A DNA stretch of 64,000 nucleotides, from contig JAPTJF010000244.1 in NCBI GenBank assembly GCA_029339195.1, positions 1 to 64,000 of the forward strand. Reading direction: 5' to 3'. Each line of letters begins with the position of its first letter. The stretch's first letter is position 1. Made by a program: the position numbers and the translations under genes. Shown here one piece after another: positions 1-11,372 of this stretch. The notes beneath the pieces were generated by a model. It ran no database searches and was not told the DNA's origin. It saw only the letters and a list, made by a program, of their open reading frames with translations. Source of the stretch: Micractinium sp. NFX-FRZ (taxonomy: Eukaryota; Chlorophyta; Trebouxiophyceae; Chlorellales; Chlorellaceae).

Positions 1-2221
1 AACTCTCCCCTCCCCCCCCTCGGTTCGCTGCCAGTTTGGCTAGCCTCATCTCAGAATCCAGTTTGTCTGGCCTTACTGCCCAGAACACAAAGAAGCATGC
101 AAGGTGTGCACAGGGCATCATAAGCAAGCCCGTGGGCGCCGTGATCAGGCCATGCTGTTCGCATAGGGTATAGGGTTGCCCTAAAACCCTAAACCCTAAT
201 CCTATCGGGTTGCAGGCTTACCAGGGTATCCAGCCGGGCCTTGCAAGGGACGGAGACACGGCGCTGCATGCACCAAGGCGGGGCGGGGCGGGGCACAGTG
301 CTTGCGACAGGCTCAGGGAGGAGCACGCAGCCAGGCGGCAGCAGGATGGGCAGTGCTTGCTGCAGCAGGCAGCACAGGCTTGCCCGGCTGCGTGGGTGGC
401 TGGGCAAGCAGCACGTCCGTGGCACATCCACCCGTTCTCACGGCCCTCCGGAGGAGGGATCCAGTTCTCCCTATGCCCTGGGCATTCAATTCGCCATCGA
501 TTGCGCCTCCAGCTGCCGCCGCGCCCCAGCGCCTCCACCGCCTGCAGTGCGCCCCCAGCGCCCTTACCCCGCCCTCCCCCCACCCCATCTGAGGAAGGCA
601 AGCCCACACACTCACGTGGGGGCACTGGAAGTTGGCGTGGAACTCAAAGCCCTGCAGCAGCAGGCACAGGTCGTGTGCCGCACCGGCGGTCAGCGGCGCT
701 TAGTTGGCAAGGCAAGCCCCGCAGCAGAAGGGGCACTCAGGCAGCACAGCCTGGCCGCCCCTGCATCCCATCCCCCCATCCCCCATCCCCATCCCCGCCC
801 CTTCCCCTGGCCCAGCCACTCACGTACTGGCCCTGGATCTGGTTGGGGCCCAGCTTGCCGGGGTCGACGCTGTTGTAGCACTGCAAGGAGGGGAGTGGAA
901 AGGGAGGGAAGGGGTGTTTCAGCGGGTGTGGAGGGAGGTGCCGGCAAGGGGCGGGCTGCACGGTTGGTTGTGGGTGCGTGGCGAGGGCTTTGGCAGCGCT
1001 AGCACCCCTGGGCCACGCTGCTCAAGAGCGGCTGCCGGCATGCTGTGCTGCCGGTTTTCTCCTTCCAAAGCAGGCGCGACACCATGAGGGCGTGCAGAGG
1101 CCATGCATATGCAGCCAGCAACAGCATGCTCGCCGCACATGCAGCACAGGAGGGGCCGCAGAGTCGTACACAGTGAGGCTACTGAATGCGGCTTACCGCC
1201 TTGACGGGGGTGTGGCCGATGTAGACGCAGCGACGGGGGAGGTCGGCGGCGGCCACGTCCCGGCCCCGCTTGCGGGCCTGCAGCAGGGCGGGGGGTGGGC
1301 GGGCGGGCAGGCGGGTTGGTGGGTTGGTGGATGGGCGGGAAGTGAGGCCACCCAACTGATTGTTCTTCATGCCATCGACCTAACGGCCGGCAGTGTGCAC
1401 CGCCGTAGACTGCCCGCTCCAACATCGCCTCCTGCGCTCTGCACGACCTGCCGCACCCGGGTGCCCCCGCGCACCAGCCAGCAGCAGTCCCCACACCTCC
1501 CAGCGTGCCCAACATGCCATACCTGAATGTATGCCATGTCGACATACTGTCCCTGCAGATGAAAATCCGGAACGGATGCAAAACATGGGGAGGGTGTCAG
1601 GGGTGGGCGCAGAGCGGTATACGCAGAAGTAGGTAAGTGCAAGAGGGGCGGCAGCGGGCAGTGGCACGCAGGACGGGGTTGCACGAGCGGCGGGCGGGCA
1701 CCACACTCCTTGTGGGTAGAATACACAGTATTTCATGCTGTCGCTGTCTCTGTCTCAAGCAGACTCGGGTGGGCCATGTGAAGAGAAGCAGTGCAGCAGT
1801 ACGCAGGGGGGCCGCAGGAGGTGGACAGACAAGACTGCTGGTAAGCAGGAGGGGTTGGGGGGGTACTGCAGGCAAACCTCCGACACCCAGGCGCTTCACA
1901 TCCCCAGCACTCACCTTCACGAAATCGACAAACTTGGCGCCCTCGATGCGGTCTGCAGGGCAAGAGCAGGGCAGGGTGAGTGGTAGTGCGGCGGCGTGGC
2001 CGCCGGCGGGCCCGGAGTGCTGGCACCATATGTGTGTCACAACGGTTGTGATGGCAGTAGGGGCCGCCCCCAACACTCCCTGGCGCTCACCACACGTGTG
2101 TGAGTGACTTACAGTTCTTCACGGTGTCGGTGGTGTAGCAGCCGGGGTGGTTGCGGATGGGACCAGCTGTGGCAAGAGCCAGCAGGGCCGCCAGGGCGGC
2201 AAGGCAGAGGACGACGCGCAT
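1..2221 (-). CDS. Small secreted protein assembled from tiny exons (3' end unresolved)
   Basis: I do not recognise the family. The start at 2221 opens a clear signal peptide (MRVVLCLAALAALLALATAG), so the product should enter the secretory pathway. Exons that keep phase with good splice sites are 2221-2113, 1952-1915, 1552-1523 (30 bp), 1277-1197, 880-824, then about 646-611 ending in FQCPH before gtgagt. The mature part carries scattered cysteines (GCYTT, KNCYR, RRCVY, KACYN, FQCPH), suggesting disulphide bonding. The 3' end lies somewhere in 1-500: an acceptor near 374 leads to two possible frames, neither convincing, so the gene may also run off the left edge. The next secreted gene (9490-11372) has the same style of signal peptide plus tiny Cys-bearing exons, but I see no clear sequence similarity. 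Upstream ATGs to 2272 are less likely because they precede the signal peptide. Confidence 0.55.
179..199. repeat. Interstitial telomere-like repeat (CCCTAAA type)
   Basis: Short run of ccctaaaa-ccctaaa-ccctaat. This is the plant/green-algal telomere unit, but sequence with exon-like content continues on both sides, so it is internal and not a chromosome end. Confidence 0.7.
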
Positions 2222-3339
2222 GCTGGCGGGGTTGATTGCGATGCGAGTGCACTGGTGGCGGCATACCAGCAACGCCTATTGGTGGCTTTTATACACTAGG
2301 GGAAAGAGAGGAGGGTCCTGACAAGCCGGAAGCCGACGTGTCCTCGTAGCCAGCTGGCACATAGGAGACCTCTCACTGGCACGAACAGGGATCGACCACA
2401 TGTATTCGAGAAGGTCTGATGAGCATGTAGCGGGTTACCGATAAGGCCGGCCTAGACGCACGACACCGTGGACGGCGGCGTGCGGCGGCGGACCGTCGGC
2501 ACCCGCAGAGCGGAGGTTTGAAATTCAAGTTCAGTGGCATGCGCCGTTTCAAATTTATTTATAGCAACCGGGCTCGTGAGCTGGTACAGCGGGGGGTGGG
2601 CAGTGAATCTGCACCCTCCGAGGGTCAAGGCGCCTGCCGCCGTTGGGACCCCTTCGGCGGCACCTCTGCCCCCATTTATGCACTGAGCGCAGCCGACATT
2701 GGTTGTGCTGCAAGCCAGTGGCCGCGCAGCTGCTTGCAGCTTTGCTGGCCTCACTGGGCCTCAAGTGCCAATGTACACTCGCGGCAGTCTGCAACAACTC
2801 TACACTGCGTTCCATGCTCTCGGCTGGCCGCACCCTGCTCTGCGCTCTGGCCATCATGCAGCCGGCAAGCCTGCCCCGGGAGCGCGGAAGGCTGCCCGAT
2901 GCCGCTCTCGGCGTCGGTGCAAGGAAATGAGAGCGGCAGGTGGGGCGAGCTCTGTGCCCGCCAATGCCAGGACAATGCCCCCACCCTGCCCGGCTGTTGC
3001 CTGCACTGCCCCACCCCAGCCACCTGCCCTGCTCTCTGCCAGCAACCTGCTACCGCCTCCCCCCATCACTGTCTTTTTGTTTTACAAGCAAATGCTTTAT
3101 AACGATTTCAAGCAAGCTTTGTGACTGCAAATGTAGAATGTGTGACCATTCATCGCCTGGTGTGTGCGCGAAAGAAGTACAGGCAGTTGCGTGAGGCGGC
3201 GCAGGATGCGCCGCCTGGATGCACGCATGAAGAGGGTCGGGGAGGTGGCTGACCCCTGACCTCGGTTTACGACAAGGTCGACCCCTGACCTCGGTTTAAG
3301 ACAAGGTCACACAGATTCCACTCTGCTGCAAATGCAGCG
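2222..3339. other. Intergenic region with a 29-bp tandem duplication
   Basis: The region lies between the start of the secreted gene and the stop of the kinase gene, both on the minus strand. No convincing exon is visible. The one structured element is a near-perfect 29-bp unit repeated twice at 3251-3279 and 3280-3308, differing at one base, about 30 bp beyond the kinase stop codon and so probably in its 3' UTR. Confidence 0.5.
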
Positions 3340-5170
3340 CTACGCCACCCACCAGGGCTTGTCCACCGGCTGCCGCTCCCGCCGCTGCCGCTTCGATTCC
3401 GTGGCTGGGGCCGCTTCCATGGCCAGCGCCGCAGCAGCGCCGGGCTCCACTGCTGATGCTGCAAGTGCTGCCGCGCCTGGCTGCGGCTGCTTGCGCTTCT
3501 GTGCTGCTGGCCCTTTGGCCGCCGCTGGCTGGGCCGGGACGCGCTTGGCAGGTGTCATGCCTTTTGCCCGGGCCGGCTGCTTAGGTGCGATGCCCTCCTG
3601 CTCCGGCTGGGCAACCCCATGACCTGGCGGCTGGCGCTTGCCTGCGCCCTTCCCAGCAGTGCCGCCTGTCCCGCTCCCACGATCCCAAATAGCCGCACCT
3701 GCTGCCCCATCGTTGCCTGCTGCTGCTGCCACCGCTGCTGCCGGCGACGGATGGGCTGCTGCTGCCGCCTTGCCGCCAGGAGTCTTGGATCCCCTGGCCA
3801 GCACAGCACCATGGCTGCCTGACGCCGACCGCGGCCGTGCCCGCTGCTGGTGTTGCTGCGTCGGCGGCGGCGAGGGCTGCTGCTGCTGCCACGGCAACGG
3901 CTGCTGTTGCGTCGCCTGATGCTTGCCTACGGCTGCTGGTGTCTTGCCCGCGGCGCCGGTAGGCTTGGCTGCTGCTGGAGTCTTGGCAATACCGCCGGCA
4001 GGCTTGGCCGCAGACTTGACCTCCACCTGAACTGCCTGTGCTGCACCTGGTCGCTTCTGTGCGCTGGGCTGCTGCCGCGGCTTCTGCAGTTGCGGCTTCT
4101 GCTGCGGCGGCTGGTCCTGCTGCTGCCGCCGCTGCTGGTGCTGCTGCTGCCGCAGCTGCTGCTGCAGAGGAGGCTGGTCCGCCGGCGCTGGCTGCGGCTG
4201 CTGCTGCTGCTGCCGGTGTGGCTGAATGTGGCCACGCTGCACCGCTGGCGGCGGCGGCGGGGGCGCACCCAGAGCACCCTCCTGCCGCCACACCTCCTCC
4301 CCTTCCTCCTCCGCAACAGCCCCCAACAGCAAATCAAAAGCACTTGCTTTGGCCTCTGCCTGCTGCTCGGCTGTCCCTGCCCCTCCTGCTGCACCAGCTG
4401 CGGCCGGCTGTGTGGTAGCCGCTGCTGACAGTTCAGTACTCCGGGGCTTCTTTCGGGCTGTTGCCACAGGCTTGCGAGCTGCCGCGGGCTTGGTGGCGGG
4501 CGCGGCATCCGCTGCGGCTGCGGCTGGCGGAGCCTTGCCTGCTGCTGGCGGACTCTTGCCTGCTGCTGGTGCTGCCGCCCCACCTGGTGCTGGCGCTGGC
4601 GCTGGCGCCTCGCCTATTGCAACCTTGGGACCGCCCTTGACACCTGCTGCTGCAGTAGACTTTGCCTGCGGCTCAGCAGGCGCAGTGGACACTGCATGCA
4701 GCTGCTCCTCCCGCTGCTCCTGCGCTGCTGGCAGCTGCCGTTGCCGCTGCTCAGGTGGCACCTTCGGCTGCTGCTGCTGCTGCTGCTGACGTGGCACCGT
4801 CGGCTGCTGTGGTTGCTGCTGCTGCTGCTGCTCACGGGGCGGTGACTGCAGGTGGGCCTTCTGTGGGGTGGGCTCAAAGCGAGGTGAGAAGTTGCCAGCA
4901 TACGGCGTCCCAGCTGCAATGCGCCGACTCTCCTGCCATTGCTCGGCAGCCAGCTGCGCTGCCGGCAAGCGGGGGGGCTGCTGCTGCTGCTGCTGCTGTG
5001 CGGCTGGCTGCGACAGCCATGACCGCATGGCATGCGCTTGCTGCTCTCTGGTGCTGGAGACAGACAGCAGCGGCTCAGCCTCAGCCTGCTGCCGCTGCAG
5101 CTGCTGCTGCCGCCCCTGCTCCTGCTGCGCTGCTGGCGGCTGCCGCTGTGGCTCAAGCAAGCGCCCATGG

Positions 5171-5203
<33 letters not shown>

Positions 5204-8200
5204 GCGCCTGGCAGCTGGCCTTCCCTCTGTCCTGGCAGCAGCAGGGGATGTGCCAGGGCAGGCTGGTGCTGCTGCCTGGCCCAGCCCAGAGCCGCCCTTG
5301 CCTCTGCTGCCTGCAGTGCTGCGCCCTCAGCTGCTGCTGCGTCTGCTGCGGCGGCAGCTACCATTGCAGCTGCCGTAGGTGGCAACAGGCCGCCGGTCAG
5401 GGCGCTGCCGTCCACAGCAGCCGAAGCTGCAATTGCTGCTGCTGGTTTAGCTGGCGCTGTTGCCGCTGCTGGTTTCGGCAGCACGTGAGCACGCGCCGCC
5501 TGCTGGCCATGCGCCTCACCCAGCCCCGGAAACATGGCTTGAACCGGGCAGAGCGGGCGGAAGAATGGGTGCAGCAGTGCCTGCACGCGCAGAGGACACA
5601 TACAGCATGCAAATTTCTAGAGCTGTGAGGCCTTCCTGGGGCATGCCTGCAGGGCATGCACAGGCATAAGCCTTTCAGCCCAAACTACGCACAGTCAGCA
5701 ATGGCACCGGAAGCAGGCACATGCCAAGCAATTGACATGGATCACTTGCTGCCGTGAGGCATGCACCCACGGGGGACCCACCTGCTGTGCTGTGATGCGA
5801 CGTGCCGGGTCGTAGGCCAGCAGGCGCAGCACGAGATCCGCCAGGCTGGCATCCACCTTAGCCAGCTCAGCGTACACCTGGCCGCTGTGCTGCGGGGGTG
5901 GCCCCAGCGAGGGCACCTGCGGTGCACCTGCCGCTGCCGCCACTCGCTGCAGCAGCTCTGGAGGCAGGCGGGCACCAGCTGGTGTGGCCGTGGGACGGCA
6001 CAGGGCTGAAGCGCCCATTTGCTGGCCCAGCGCTGAGCTCAGCACCAGGCTCTCTGGCATAGGGCCCAGCAACGCTACCATCTGTGGGGTTTCAAGAAGA
6101 CGCGGAGGGAAAGGCAGCCAGGGGGGTGGATGCTTGGGAAGTGTGGACCGGCAGCAAGGGCGAGAAGTGAAAAAGTCAGGCGAGGCCCTAGGTTGCAGGG
6201 CAGCAGGGAGCCTTGCACTAGCATGCACCACCCATGCCCTGGCAGGAGGCCATGCATCACCCGCATGCTTGGCAAGGAGGGGCTGCACATCGCCCCTTGC
6301 TTTCCAGGATGACCCGCTCAGAGATGGACACCTGGCAGCAATGGGCTGCATTGGGCAGCCCCACAGGCAGCCCTAACCTCGCTCTCCAGCCTTCCCACAC
6401 AGGCAGCCCTTGCCCTGACACCACTTTCCAACCCTCTCAGGACACACGATCAGCTGCGGGGGACGCACCTGCTGCAGCAGGCTGCGAGGCGTGGAGCATG
6501 GCAGCAGCGCGCGCTTGAGCGCCATCTCAGCCAGGAGGACGCCGACAGACCAGAGGTCGATGGGCGCGCCGTACGGCAGCCCCAGCGCAGCCTGCGGGGC
6601 AGGGCAGGGGCAGGGCAGGGGCTTTTTGCACGCTGGGGGCAAGGGCCTGCATGTCCGGGCCTGCCCAATGTGTGCCTGCACGCATGCGTGCATGCTGGCC
6701 CGCCGCCCTGCCCAAGCAAACAAGATCACGGCGCATTCCCACGCATCTTCCCCACCTGCTTTTGCAGGGCCGTTCATCCATGCCTTGTCCCCAAATACCA
6801 TACCTCCACACGATCCCCATCAAACCACCACCCAACGCCGCCCACCTCTGGCGCGCGGCACATCGAGGACTGGGTAGGGCAGCGGCTGCACCTCTGCACA
6901 CTACCCCGCGCCCCATCCGCCCCGCCTCGCCCACCTCTGGCGCGCGGTAGGGCAGCGACTGCACCTCGCAGGCCACTGCCGAGTGGTCGGTCTCTGTGAG
7001 GGAGAAGGAGTTGCCCAGGTCTACTAGTTTTAGTGCAATGCTGCGGCTGCCTACAAAGGGCAGGGGTGCAGGCAACAGAGGAGAGGCGCAGGGTGACCGA
7101 TGATGCGGGGAGAAGAGGCTGCTTGGGTCTGCCAGCTGTGGCTGTTGCCACACCGTGGCTGGTCGGGCGTGAGGGAGCAAGGCTGTGCGGAACAAGGTGA
7201 GGGGCAGCGCAGCAGCGGCCACCCCACTGGTGTAGCGGTGGTAGCCCCAGCTCCTGGCTGCCTGTTCCCATACTGCGCTGTGATGCGCGTGCTGTGCTCA
7301 CCTGGCGGGTGACACATCAGCGTGTTCTCCGGCTTGATGTCCGCCATCACCACTTGGCTGGCGTGCATGTGCGCCACCGCTACCTGCACAGGAACGGGAC
7401 CAATCACAAACAATCAAAAACAGTCTTCCATACACGGCTGCCATGCATGTGCACCAATGCAGCCTGCAGGCAGTTGCTAGTTGGGCTGACCTTCCTTGAC
7501 GGGAAGGAGCCCGCTCCGCTGCAGCACCGCCCCGCGCCAGGCACAAGGGGCCCAGGGGTCTGGCACAGTCACCGCCACCCCGCTGGCGCAATAATGCGCC
7601 ATGGCAGCAAGGCACAAGGTATCTGACCAGTGTCAGGTGAAGTGATGAGGCAGGAGAGAGCCGGCTGCCTGGCCGCTGCTGGATCAAGGCATGCACGGCC
7701 CCCAGGACACCCAGGAATGCCTGCTCCCTGCCCTCCGCTCACCAGCAGCTGGTGCGCCATCTTGCGCAGCTGCGAGAGGGCCACAGCTGGAGGAAGCTGC
7801 GAGGAATCTGCCACCCAATCCAGCAGCCAGGGGAATAGTCTCTCTGCAGGGACCTCCCAGGCAGGGGGGGCAGCGACCATGAGTTGTGGGCGACGGCAGG
7901 CATGCAGCCACACGCATCAACATCCTCCACGGGCTTACAACACTATATAGTAACGGGCAGAGTTACTGCAATGCCCGCTGATCCCCTCCTTACCCGTGAC
8001 CAGGCAGACGTGCGGCCCCTGCATGAACGAGTCCAGCAGCCGGACCAGGCCGGGGGCGGTGCCGCCGGGCACAGAGGCGTGGAGGTAGCGCAGAGCTCGC
8101 GCCTCCTGCAGCAGAACCCCAAGCGGATGGCAGGGCGCAGCACGGTAAGTGCCACACCAGAGTTTAGGATGCATGGCAGGTGTGCACACAGCAAGGGGAG

Positions 8201-8933
8201 TGGAGAGGGAGCACCCCCAACCAGCCGGCCACGCGACGCACCCGTTGTCCTGCCAGCGCATAGTGCCGTGCCATCACTTTGATGGCCACTAGCTGGCCGG
8301 GTGCTGGCGCCAGGGTGTCCTCCGCTAGGACCACCTGAAGAACAAGTAAAAGGGACAGGTTTGGGGGACAAGGGGAATGGCAAAGGCAAGAGATTGCAAG
8401 CAGGGACAGGCGGTTGCTGAGTGCTGGGTGCTGGGGTCCAGCACCCACGTGGCGCAGGCATGTGCACAGCAGCACGCTACCAGGACCACGTGCGACTTCA
8501 GGTGCCCCCGAATATGACCATGCATAGATACGTTTCCAGAAGCACCCACCTGTGCAGAAACACCCTCTCCTAGGGTGCTGAGATATCGGTAGCGGCCACC
8601 CAGCAATGGCAGGTGTGTGCCCACGTGCAGGCGACCGTCAGGCAGCGTCAGCTGGGCGGTGGCAGCTGGGTGCTGGGCAGCGCCTGCAGCAGGTGCAGGT
8701 AGTACACGATTCGCCAAGTTGAAACAGGAACAAGGGTATCGCCGCCACAAGTGCGCAGCACGCCTGGATGGACCCTGTTGCGCACCGGCGAGAGCGGCGC
8801 CGCCGTCCTGGGAGGCGGCGGCGAGGCGGGCGCCCAGACCACGGGTAAGCGCGAGCAGTGGGTGGCTATCGGCACGTGACGCTGGCAGGCGCAGCGTCTC
8901 CAGTGGCCCCGACGTAAACTCGCTAAAAGCCAT
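3340..8933 (-). CDS. DYRK-like (CMGC) protein kinase with long Q/A/P-rich C-terminal tail
   Basis: Nine exons, about 1,180 residues. Exon 1 (8933-8550) ends in the glycine loop LGEGVSAQ; exon 2 (about 8334-8242) carries the ATP lysine in VAIKVMAR; exon 3 (about 8107-7996) the helix-C glutamate in EARALRYL; exon 5 (about 7384-7303) the catalytic loop MADIKPEN; exon 6 (about 7051-6939) the metal motif VDLGNSF and activation segment VQSLPYRAPE; exon 7 (6594-6469) IDLWSVGVLLAE; exon 8 (6080-5782) ends RRITAQQ and joins ALLHPFF in exon 9 (5580-3340). Sub-motif order and the QSxxYRxPE segment fit DYRK/CMGC kinases. Oddities: the HRD/HCD position reads M-A-D, the DFG reads D-L-G, and the DYRK Y-x-Y activation tyrosines are absent. 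Exon 9 encodes about 745 residues rich in Q, A and P with Lys/Arg patches, probably disordered and possibly nuclear. D and K in DIKPEN remain, so activity is possible but reduced activity is also plausible. Confidence 0.75.
4770..5210. repeat. CAG/CTG-rich polyglutamine-coding tracts
   Basis: Several runs of ctg on the plus strand (CAG on the coding minus strand) within the last exon of the kinase gene, for example near 4770-4790, 4820-4835, 4978-4998 and 5173-5204. They encode uninterrupted glutamine runs of about 5 to 11 residues. Confidence 0.8.
6840..6900 (-). repeat. Echo of the kinase exon 6 3' end inside the next intron
   Basis: The stretch from the gcccacctctggcgcgcgg motif near 6840 repeats the end of exon 6 plus its gtgggc donor (true copy near 6929-6975), with an internal insertion of about 15 bp. 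Spacing is about 90 bp. It lies in the intron downstream of the true donor. Confidence 0.65.
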
Positions 8934-9489
8934 GTTTTTTTGCGCGATTGGCTCGGGGCATAGCCGGCTGCAATGGAGCGAGTTAGATGAGCCTACGAGC
9001 GTCGAAGGCAGGAGCGTCGAAGGACAAGGTCGCCTAGCTTTCAACCAAATGCCAAGCCGGCGCCGCCCGCCAGCGGAGCGCCGCCCAGGTAAGCCCGCGT
9101 CGCCCGCCGGTGACACCACAGCCCACACCAAGGCTCCAGATGCCATCTTTCTTGTGCCATGCATCCTGTTAATATGTTTTACTTCATTCCAAGTTCTGGC
9201 AGCTCAAATACCTGTTCAGAATCAACACAAATAGGGAGGATTTCCAGGCAGGCACCAGCATGGTCGGGAGCAGCCACGGGGTGGGCAACAAATGGGGCGA
9301 GGTCACGAGTCGCGGGAGGGGTGCGAGAGCAGATCAGGAGAGATCAGTCAAATCTGGGGTATTCGACGGGTGTGTGGTGAGCCACTGGCAGGAGGTGGTG
9401 TATTGTCGAGTCCAGTGTGGCGGTGTCACGGGTGCTGGCCGGCCACGAGCGCCAGGCGGTGCATCACAAACGTGTGCTGTGCACCGGGC
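8934..9489. promoter_or_regulatory. Putative promoter and 5' flank of the kinase gene
   Basis: About 555 bp between the kinase start and the stop of the secreted gene further upstream on the same strand. No exon with consistent splice signals is visible. It should hold the kinase promoter and the secreted gene's 3' UTR; I see no clear TATA box or conserved element. Confidence 0.35.
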
Positions 9490-11372
9490 TTACATCATAG
9501 AAGGCTCCGGGGCGGGGGCAGGGGCAGGGCTGGGGGCGCCGGCACCTGCAGCAGCAGGGAGACGCAGGGGTGGGGGGTGGTGAGGGGAGCTGCCAATGTG
9601 CCAGGCCGGCAGCCTGAGGTGCCAGCTGGCAAGGCGCGCAGCAACGTGTCGGTAGCAGCACCAATACCCAGTCCAGGCATCAATTACCCTCCTAGCCACT
9701 CGTCACTCACCGCCCATGCGGTTGGGCAGCAGCTGGCAGTCGCAGTCCTCGGACACCTGCAGGCGTCGGGGGCAGGTGGAAGAGGGGTAAGAGGGCGTGG
9801 GGCGGGGTGCTGCATTGGGCGGGGCTGCCGGCGAGTACAATATAGCCGTGTGGCAAAAAGTTATGGACAGGCAGCCTAGCGTCTGAATTTACAGCAATGC
9901 GCTCACTAAAACAAGCGGGGTGGCAAGGCAGGGGGGAATTTTGGAGGTTTGTACGCAGATGTACAGGCGGTGGAATTTCCTGCTGTACGCGTGTCTGCCG
10001 TACAGCGCCCCCACCCACCCACCCCGCCTTCACGGCTCACACACCCTGCATACTTGCTACAGCATGAGCCTTGGTCAGGCAGCAGACCCCTCTGCCTGAC
10101 CCGCCCTTGCCTGCTGCTGTGGCCGCTCTGCCAGGGCAGGGACCTGATGTGGGGCTCCCTGCACCTTGCACTCACAACAGCACCCCTTCTAACAGCACCC
10201 ACCTTGGGGGAGGGCATGGCGTTGTCGCCCTGCTCGTACAGAGCCTTGCAGCGGTCCACAGCCTTGCCCAGCAGGGAGCAGCCCACGGCGCTGGAGCTGC
10301 AGGGCAGAAGATTTCAATGGGAAAACGATCGATCGGCGGTCGGGCCCCAGCTGGGGTGTGGAGGGCACTGCGCGGCACTGCCGCCATCTCACGTTTCACA
10401 CCACGCCGCTGGCGCTCCCAAGTGCTGACGGACGGAGTGTGTGACAGCCGCGAGCTCACCAAATCTCCTCGTCAAAAGGCAGGTAAGTGTAGTAAGGCGT
10501 GGTCTCATCAGTGCTGCTGGTGCACTGCAGCGGGCGCAAGACAGGGGCAGTGCAGGGGCGGGGCGCTGAATGCACATGCTCAGTCAATGCACTGACAGAT
10601 GTCTGAGCAGGGGTGGCGGCGACGTGTGGGCATGAGGCGGGGCAGGGACCCTGAGGCTTCGTCGTGCCCGGCCGTGGCATGTTGCAGGCAGCAGCTGGCT
10701 GGCTGGCTGGGGTGACTGGGTCTGAGTGGAGGCCGGGTGGGCGGGCACTCACGACAAGGGCGCAGGTGTTGGGGAAGAGGGTGCCGGTGTCGGGCAGCTT
10801 GTTGTTATCCACGCAGATCTGCGTGGGAGGCAGGATTTCAAGTGAGGGATGGAGGGAGGAAGGGAGCCAGTTGGGCCGCTGGTGAATGCCAGCTGGATGC
10901 TCTTGAGGCCGCGCGTACGGCAGGCAGCCTGCACGCGGCAGCGCCCGCCGGCGCCCTGTGCTCACCGGCTCCCAGCCGTCCTTGTCCATGCAGTCGATCA
11001 TGCAGGGATAGTCGAAGGCAGGCCCCCTGCACGCAGAGCAGGGGGCACGCTGATGAGGGGGGTACTTGTGCGCTGGCGGGCGCGCAAGTGACTGCCGCGG
11101 TATGCAGGAGAGGGGGAGGAAGGGCTGCGGCCCTTGGCTCCGGTGCGGCCCCCGGGAAATGTGCAAAGCCATGTTCAAAGGCTTCAAGGTGCGAATTGGG
11201 GAAGCGAGGCTCAAGGCGGTGCGCAATTCAGCGGGTTTGGCCGAGCGTACTTGTAAGGCTGCCTGGGCAGCAGGCTGCAGGCAGAGGCTTGCGCGCTCAC
11301 GGCTCACCTGGCCATCGCATGGCCGGAGAACGCCAGCAGCAGGGCTGCACAGAGCAGGATGGCGCGGGACAT
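9490..11372 (-). CDS. Secreted Cys-rich small protein, seven small exons
   Basis: The family is not recognised. Seven exons join in phase to about 148 residues: 11372-11308 (signal peptide MSRAILLCAALLLAFSGHA), 11026-10966, 10818-10753, 10524-10460, about 10298-10208, about 9757-9713 and about 9547-9490. Mature cysteines occur in YPCMIDCMD, ICVDNN, NTCALVC, EICSSAVGC, DRCKAL and EDCDCQ, about twelve in all, which suggests a disulphide-knit extracellular protein. The C-terminus is a short Pro-Ala repeat ending PEPSMM and a TAA stop at 9492-9490. Note that the exon 4/5 junction creates a cysteine codon (TG|C), supporting the model. It is probably extracellular, cell-wall or luminal. Nothing shows enzymatic activity. 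The gene at 1-2221 shares the architecture but not an obvious sequence. Confidence 0.65.

Noticed and set aside
179..199. Chromosome end at the left edge
   Set aside because: The CCCTAAA run is only about three units and is flanked by unique sequence on both sides, so it is interstitial.
3638..5488. Long plus-strand and alternate-frame ORFs rich in Ala, Leu, Ser or Cys
   Set aside because: They are frame shadows of the CAG-rich last exon of the minus-strand kinase; they have no splice or motif support.
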